Positions 52,087 through 56,726 of a DNA stretch of 56,726 nt are shown in pieces (the first letter of the stretch is position 1; the number at the start of each line of letters is the position of its first letter). A program made the position numbers and the translations under genes. The stretch is from Budvicia aquatica DSM 5075 = ATCC 35567. Lineage in GTDB: Bacteria; Pseudomonadota; Gammaproteobacteria; Enterobacterales; Enterobacteriaceae. Location of the stretch: positions 1 to 56,726 of the forward strand of contig NZ_ATYS01000037.1 of the NCBI RefSeq assembly GCF_000427805.1, read 5' to 3'. The notes beneath the pieces are model-generated. The model searched no databases. It saw only the letters and a program-made list of their open reading frames with translations, and was not told the origin of the DNA.

Positions 52087-52094
52087 CTGAGCGA

Positions 52095-52152
52095 AGAAAA
52101 ACAGAGGTGATACCTAGTTATCTAAAGACCCCGTTTCACCTCTTTCTTCTTC
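52095..52152 (+). terminator. Stem-loop between fixX and the yaaU-type gene
   Basis: AGAGGTGA (52103-52110) pairs with TCACCTCT (52136-52143), extended by a purine/pyrimidine arm (AAGAAAA and TTTCTTCTT). It may partially terminate fix transcripts before the transporter gene. Confidence 0.45.
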
Positions 52153-52235
52153 TGATAAGGAACATCATCATCTCTGGCAGTTCCCGGCCCTGGTACATAT
52201 TTTGTGCTAATAATAAAAATATAGCGATAAGTCAT

Positions 52236-53549
52236 ATGGAACAGAAAAAGCAGTTTGATGATATTGGCAATACATCGATCTATAAAAAAATCCTGTTATG
52301 GGGAAGCGGCGGTCCTTTTCTCGATGGCTATGTATTAGTCATTATTGGTATCGCCCTTGAGCCGCTAAGAACTGAGCTGCAGCTTGATGCACAATGGATC
52401 GGCTTAGTCGGTGCCGCAACGCTGGTCGGCCTTTTTATCGGCACCTCACTATTTGGTTATATTGCCGACCTGTTTGGCCGACGATTAATGTTTCTGATTG
52501 ATATTGTAGCGATTGGGGTCATCTCTATCGCCACGATGTTTATTTCATCCCCTATTGAACTGGTAGTTATGCGGTTTCTGATTGGTATTGTGATTGGTGC
52601 TGATTACCCGATTGCCACATCGATGATTGCCGAGTTCTCGACCACCAAACAGCGGGCTTTTAGCATGGGATTTATCGCCGCCATGTGGTACGTCGGTGCC
52701 ACCGCCGCTGACTTAGTCGGGTATCTGCTGTACGACGTTGAAAACGGCTGGCGCTGGATGCTTGGCAGTGCGGCAATACCCTGCCTGTTGATTTTGTTAG
52801 GGCGGGTCAATCTGCCTGAATCGCCAAGGTGGCTGATTCGCAAAGGCAGAGTGGAAGAGTGTAATAAGCTGATGCGCGATCTGTTTGGCGAAGAGATCGC
52901 CTTTGAGTTTGAAGAACCTAAAGCAACCTCGTATCGCACGCTGTTTGAAAAGCGCCATCTGAAATCAATTCTGTTTGTCGGCATCATCTGGACCTGTCAG
53001 GTGATCCCGATGTTTGCTATTTATACCTTCGGTCCGCAAATTATCGGGTTACTTGGCTTAGATGAAGGAAGAAATGCCGTATTAGGCAATATCGTTATCA
53101 GCATGTTTTTCCTGATTGGCTGTATTCCGGCCATGTACTGGCTTAACTCCATCGGCCGGCGCCCTCTTCTGATTGGCAGTTTTGCCGTGATGACCCTTGC
53201 TCTGGGTATTCTGGGACTATTCTCAAATCCGGGCATTGAGTTAGTGGTTATCGCCTTTGCCGTTTATGCCTTCTTCTCCGGCGGCCCCGGCATCTTGCAA
53301 TGGTTATATCCCAACGAGTTATTTCCTACTGAAATTCGGGCATCGGCGGTAGGTGCTGCGATGTCGCTGAGTCGTATAGGTACTGTTTTGTCTACCTATG
53401 CGCTGCCCATTTTTATTATTAACTATGGTATTTCAAGCGCCATGCTGGCAGGCGCGGCAATCTCGCTGATCGGCCTGTTAGTGTCAATTGTCATGGCACC
53501 TGAAACCAGAGGCCTGTCGCTGGAGAAAACCAGCCGGCTCGGATATTAA
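52236..53549 (+). CDS. yaaU: MFS transporter, YaaU type
   Basis: A 437-residue sugar-porter-like MFS permease with 12 helices. It aligns with E. coli YaaU, which also follows fixX: KILLWGSGGPFLDGYVLVIIG, GTSLFGYIADLFGRR, PIATSMIAEFS, SGGPGILQWLYPNELFPTEIRA. Substrate unknown; the place suggests a betaine or related compound. ATG 52236 gives the family N-terminus; the frame runs on upstream through unlikely sequence. A 33-bp gap leads to the dehydrogenase gene. Confidence 0.87.
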   Translation: MEQKKQFDDIGNTSIYKKILLWGSGGPFLDGYVLVIIGIALEPLRTELQLDAQWIGLVGAATLVGLFIGTSLFGYIADLFGRRLMFLIDIVAIGVISIATMFISSPIELVVMRFLIGIVIGADYPIATSMIAEFSTTKQRAFSMGFIAAMWYVGATAADLVGYLLYDVENGWRWMLGSAAIPCLLILLGRVNLPESPRWLIRKGRVEECNKLMRDLFGEEIAFEFEEPKATSYRTLFEKRHLKSILFVGIIWTCQVIPMFAIYTFGPQIIGLLGLDEGRNAVLGNIVISMFFLIGCIPAMYWLNSIGRRPLLIGSFAVMTLALGILGLFSNPGIELVVIAFAVYAFFSGGPGILQWLYPNELFPTEIRASAVGAAMSLSRIGTVLSTYALPIFIINYGISSAMLAGAAISLIGLLVSIVMAPETRGLSLEKTSRLGY

Positions 53550-53582
53550 GCTCAAGCACGATAATCGCACTGGAGATCTGAC

Positions 53583-54542
53583 ATGAAAATACATAGTGAC
53601 ATTAAGCTGTTTGCCTCTTTAGGTAACGGTGTGATTGGCAGCGGCTGGGTTGCCCGTGCGTTGGCTAACGGGTTAGATGTTATTGCCTGGGCCAGAACCA
53701 AAGAGACCGAAAACACGCTGCGTCGCCGGGTCATCAATGCCTGGTCTGCGCTGGAAAAACAGGGCATGGCTGAAGGATCAAGTCAGTCACGTTTACACTT
53801 TGCCGGCACTATTGACGAATGCGTTAAGCAGGCAGATTTTATTCAGGAGAGCATCCCTGAACAGCTTGATCTGAAAAAACAGCTGCATATTAAAATCGGT
53901 GAAAGCGCCCGTCATAATGTGATTATTGCCTCCAGCACTTCCGGACTTTTACCTTCTGATTTTTATCACCATGTCTCTTATCCGGAGCGCTGCGTTGTCG
54001 GCCACCCTTTTAATCCGGTCTACCTACTGCCACTGGTAGAGGTGGTGGGCGGAAAACAGACCTCGGACTCCGCGATAAATAGCGCAATCAAAATATATAG
54101 CGCACTGGGCATGCAGCCGCTGCATGTAAGAAAAGAGGTGCCCGGTTTTATTGCCGACCGTCTGCTTGAAGCCCTATGGCGCGAGGCTCTGCATTTGGTC
54201 AATGACGGAGTCGCCACCACCGGAGAAATTGATGATGCTATCCGTTTTGGTGCCGGGTTGCGCTGGTCATTTATGGGGACTTTTTTAACCTACACGTTAG
54301 CCGGCGGTGATGCCGGAATGCGTCATTTTATGGCCCAGTTTGGGCCGGCATTAGCGCTGCCTTGGACAAAATTACAGGCACCTGAACTGACAGAAAAGCT
54401 TATTGATAGCGTGGTTGAAGGCACTACCGAACAGCTTGGTCGCCATTCGATTAACGCAATGGAACGCTATCGGGACGATTGCCTGATAGCCGTGATGAAT
54501 GCCATTGCCGACACGAAAAGTCAGCATGGCATATCATCGTAA
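53583..54542 (+). CDS. lcdH: L-carnitine dehydrogenase (3-hydroxyacyl-CoA dehydrogenase family)
   Basis: A 319-residue NAD-dependent dehydrogenase that by homology oxidises L-carnitine to 3-dehydrocarnitine. The motif G14-x-G16-x-x-G19 is in [10 protein letters not shown]. The block [63 protein letters not shown] is what I know as typical of bacterial carnitine dehydrogenases. Not part of the E. coli cai-fix region. It lies 33 bp after the transporter and is likely in the fix transcript. Confidence 0.85.
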   Translation: MKIHSDIKLFASLGNGVIGSGWVARALANGLDVIAWARTKETENTLRRRVINAWSALEKQGMAEGSSQSRLHFAGTIDECVKQADFIQESIPEQLDLKKQLHIKIGESARHNVIIASSTSGLLPSDFYHHVSYPERCVVGHPFNPVYLLPLVEVVGGKQTSDSAINSAIKIYSALGMQPLHVRKEVPGFIADRLLEALWREALHLVNDGVATTGEIDDAIRFGAGLRWSFMGTFLTYTLAGGDAGMRHFMAQFGPALALPWTKLQAPELTEKLIDSVVEGTTEQLGRHSINAMERYRDDCLIAVMNAIADTKSQHGISS

Positions 54543-54573
54543 CAAATTGATTTAAAAATAATAAAATCCAATT

Positions 54574-54597
54574 CCGGCACGCTGAAACATGCCGGTA
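54574..54597. terminator. Stem-loop between lcdH and the esterase gene
   Basis: CCGGCACG (54574-54581) pairs with CATGCCGG (54588-54595), one mismatch, between convergent genes. The T-tract is weak on both strands. Confidence 0.45.
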
Positions 54598-54609
54598 CCA
54601 GATCTGACT

Positions 54610-55587
54610 TTACTGCTTTATCCGCTCTTTAAAATAGTTAGCACCATCGGCAATCGCCTGCTTTGATGATTCCATCATTTTTGAATAGTGTAAGAATCCG
54701 TGCAGTACGCCCGGATACATTTTATATTCACAGTCGACTTTTTTGTCTTTCAGTATGGCGTATAGGGCTTCACTGTCATCAAGCAGAGGATCAAACTCAC
54801 AGGAAGCAATAAAGCATGACGGCATGCCGCAAGTTAAATCATTATTGAAAAAACAGTAATAGGGAGACTGGCTATCCTGTTGCTCCGACAAATACAGATC
54901 CTGATAAAGTTTTAGCTCCTCTTCGGTTAAGCCATCTAATTCGTTGCCGTAGAGTCGAATCGATCGGGAGTCTTTTAGACCATACAGACCGTAGTAAAGC
55001 ACTAAGGCTTTAATAAATGAGGTGTCCTGATGATGGTCTCTTAGCCATAAAAAAGTGGCCATCGCAATATGTGCACCGGCAGAGTCACCGGCGTAGCCAA
55101 TGGATGAGGCATTAATTTGATATTTATCGGCATGCTGGCGAAAATAATCAGTGACGGTAATACATTCCAAAATCGCCTGCGGGAATTTAGCTTCCGGTGA
55201 TAATGAATAATCAATACCAATTACTGTACATTGAGATTCTTCAGCCATAATTCGCATTATTCTATCGTGGGTATCTAAATTACCAACAATAAATCCGCCG
55301 CCGTGAATATAAAACAGACATGACATATATTCTTTATCTTTGGGATAGTAGACTCTGGCTGTTATAGTCATATTATTAAATGGAACTTTGACGTCTAATA
55401 CCTTATCCATTACCGGGCCACCCTGATTCCAAAACGCCCGTTCTTTTTGATATTGGCAACGAATTGAAGGATAACTGCCATCAGATGGAGCATCAGCGCC
55501 AAGAGCATTTATTTCTTGTTGTTTTATAACAGATTTCATTTCTTCAGATAATTTTTCAACTAATCCTAGTTTATTTAATTTATTCAT
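54610..55587 (-). CDS. Alpha/beta hydrolase, HSL-family esterase
   Basis: A 325-residue hormone-sensitive-lipase-type esterase. The oxyanion motif HGGG (residues 95-98), nucleophile elbow GDSAG with S169, acid D266 in EFDPLLDD and base H296 in LHGFLHY form a complete catalytic set, so it should be active. It resembles the Aes acetyl-esterase group. It sits convergent to lcdH and divergent from caiF, inside the carnitine island, so a role in splitting acyl-carnitine or choline-type esters is possible but not shown. Confidence 0.8.
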   Translation of the reverse strand: MNKLNKLGLVEKLSEEMKSVIKQQEINALGADAPSDGSYPSIRCQYQKERAFWNQGGPVMDKVLDVKVPFNNMTITARVYYPKDKEYMSCLFYIHGGGFIVGNLDTHDRIMRIMAEESQCTVIGIDYSLSPEAKFPQAILECITVTDYFRQHADKYQINASSIGYAGDSAGAHIAMATFLWLRDHHQDTSFIKALVLYYGLYGLKDSRSIRLYGNELDGLTEEELKLYQDLYLSEQQDSQSPYYCFFNNDLTCGMPSCFIASCEFDPLLDDSEALYAILKDKKVDCEYKMYPGVLHGFLHYSKMMESSKQAIADGANYFKERIKQ

Positions 55588-55926
55588 AATCCACCATAAA
55601 AAAATAAGATACTTACCATTTAATGTTATATTTAAATTAAACCAAAAATGGTTGTAAAATCAAGAGATACATTAATAAATGTGTAAATTAAATTACATTA
55701 ACACTAACGCATTAATAAAGCTTATGACATTATATTACCTTGTTTTTTTATATCTATTTATGATTTCCGACATGGCGCTAGTTGTATAAAACTGTGTGAA
55801 TAAATATTTATATCATTATTTTTTGCTTGCGATCTCAAAAATAAAGAGTATCTATATAACAATAATATAGAGATTAGTATGCTAATTAAATGATTAGTAA
55901 GACAAAAGAATATTGAAATTATGTAT

Positions 55927-55944
55927 AATATTGGTAATTGAGGT
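55927..55944 (+). promoter_or_regulatory. caiF leader motif shared with the fix tandem repeat
   Basis: AATATTGGTAATTGAGGT here aligns with AATATTGGTGATAGAGGT at 48385-48402 and AATATTGGTGATGAAGGT at 48358-48375. It spans the caiF ribosome-binding site. Confidence 0.4.
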
Positions 55945-55951
55945 GTGACTT

Positions 55952-56359
55952 ATGAGTGAACTATTTGATCGGGAACCGCTTTATTTAAGTATTGCCCGCT
56001 GGTCGATGCAGCAACAGCGGTGGGTCAACGCGAATGAGATTGCTGAGCAATTTGATCTTTCCAGAAAGAGAGTGATTAATATTGTCTCTTATATGATTGC
56101 TGAAGTGACCGAAATAGCCTGCGTGACCAAAACCATTCCTAACGATTTGGCCGGCAGCGGTTGCCAGTGCCAGCGTTTAATCCGCGTTAACCATATTGAT
56201 GAGTCTATTGATGTTAGGGTTAAAAATGCGGTCAATAAGACCAAACCCCCTCAGCAGGTTGAAGAGGAAGAGGTAATCACCAATGTTTTACCTATGAGAC
56301 TGAATAATAAAGATAAGTGGCAGCAATTTTTATCGAAGTCTTACCGTAAAATGGGTTAG
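55952..56359 (+). CDS. caiF: Transcriptional activator of carnitine metabolism CaiF
   Basis: A 135-residue DNA-binding activator of the cai and fix operons. It matches E. coli CaiF: an N-terminal helix-turn-helix region (ANEIAEQFDLSRKRVINIVSYMIAEVTEI), then GSGCQCQRLIRVNHIDE, and an end block NNKDKWQQFLSKSYRKMG. In E. coli it lies beside caiE; here it is at the far end beyond fix and an IS element follows. An AGGTGTG ribosome-binding site precedes ATG 55952. The AT-rich gap 55588-55951 carries both divergent promoters. Confidence 0.92.
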   Translation: MSELFDREPLYLSIARWSMQQQRWVNANEIAEQFDLSRKRVINIVSYMIAEVTEIACVTKTIPNDLAGSGCQCQRLIRVNHIDESIDVRVKNAVNKTKPPQQVEEEEVITNVLPMRLNNKDKWQQFLSKSYRKMG

Positions 56360-56384
56360 TTTGTGAGATTAACCTGGATGATTT

Positions 56385-56515
56385 GCTGCGCTCCCCCTGC
56401 GGCTGGCAGAAGAAAGAAAAGTAGCACCTAAGCTCGCCATACATCAAACCGTCACCCCGTTGAAAAACGGGTCCAGCCCTTAGGCCGAGAGTTAACCTGT
56501 GAGTTGATCTGGTCT
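56385..56515. repeat. Dispersed repeat copy next to the IS
   Basis: Contains GTCACCCCGTTGAAAAACGGGTCCAGCCCTTAGGC, a degraded version of the palindrome and following text of the tandem array at 17269-17616, plus CTGCGGCTGGCAG upstream. It lies between caiF and the IS start. Confidence 0.45.
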
Positions 56516-56726
56516 AATAATCGGTGACACTGACTTAAGAGGATATAATCCTTGAACAGGAGGTGCCTATGGCCCAGATAACACGTAAAAAGTACAGCAA
56601 AGAATTCAAGATTGAAGCAGCCAAACTTGTCTGTGAGCAGGGATTTTCATGTGTCGAAGTCGCCCGACAACTGAACGTCGCCGACCAAAATATAAGTCGC
56701 TGGGTCATCGATTACGAACAGTCACG
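56516..56726 (+). mobile_element. IS3-family insertion sequence, left part only
   Basis: A transposase gene of IS3 OrfA type begins at 56569 and runs off the window. The left end of the element lies upstream, but I cannot fix its inverted repeat exactly without the other end. Confidence 0.65.
56569..56726 (+). CDS. IS3-family transposase OrfA (partial)
   Basis: The first ~52 residues of an OrfA-type DNA-binding protein. The pattern KYSKEFKIEAAKLVCEQGFS followed by VEVARQLNVADQNISRWVIDYE is the helix-turn-helix typical of IS3 OrfA. An AGGAGGTG ribosome-binding site precedes ATG 56569. The rest, and the OrfB partner, lie outside the window. Confidence 0.8.
   Translation, partial: MAQITRKKYSKEFKIEAAKLVCEQGFSCVEVARQLNVADQNISRWVIDYEQS

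Overview
The window is a chromosomal segment from a member of the Enterobacterales. Almost every housekeeping protein reads as a close relative of its Escherichia coli counterpart (UbiT/U/V, CyoA-E, YajR, YhbW, YedE/F, DeaD, NlpI, PNPase, S15, TruB, RbfA, IF2, NusA, RimP, initiator tRNA, CaiT/A/B/C/D, FixA/B/C/X, CaiF). A full ERIC-type repeat also points to this order. The gene order is not that of E. coli, so a deeper-branching family is likely, but the sequence alone does not name the genus.

Layout. (1) 1-3804: the tail of an MFS transporter, then yhbS and ubiT facing away from ubiU-ubiV, the genes for oxygen-independent ubiquinone hydroxylation. (2) 4201-8145: accessory genes (an NmrA-like reductase, an exported M14 carboxypeptidase, a YdjM-like membrane protein, a small orphan). 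(3) 8518-14870: the cytochrome bo3 oxidase operon cyoABCDE and yajR. (4) 14881-19109: an ERIC element, a YhbW-type flavin monooxygenase, a 2-hydroxyacid dehydrogenase, a tandem array of about 106-bp units, and yedE-yedF. (5) 19394-26228: an unrecognised gene, then deaD, nlpI, pnp and rpsO on the minus strand. (6) 26672-34254: a compact seven-gene plus-strand operon (BPSS1780-type, RDD, SpoIIM-like, DUF4129, DUF4350, MoxR ATPase, DUF58) lying between rpsO and truB, which adjoin in E. coli. (7) 34338-40688: truB, rbfA, infB, nusA, rimP and metY on the minus strand. (8) 41361-56359: a carnitine island with caiTABCD on the minus strand, divergent fixABCX plus a yaaU-type transporter and an L-carnitine dehydrogenase, a convergent esterase gene, and caiF. 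(9) 56569-end: the start of an IS3-type element.

How the genes fit together. The ubi genes and fix/cai operons serve anaerobic life, and cyo serves aerobic respiration. In the carnitine island CaiT imports carnitine, CaiC and CaiB activate it with CoA, CaiD dehydrates it and CaiA reduces crotonobetainyl-CoA with electrons from FixABCX. The extra dehydrogenase gives a second, oxidative entry from carnitine. caiE is absent from the usual place.

The most noteworthy signals are: a perfect FNR box with a correctly spaced -10 in front of fixA, followed by a 27-bp tandem duplication whose core recurs in the caiF leader; the seven-gene MoxR/DUF58 operon and the oppositely charged periplasmic segments predicted in two of its proteins; the tandem and dispersed palindromic repeats; and one orphan gene with no family I recognise.
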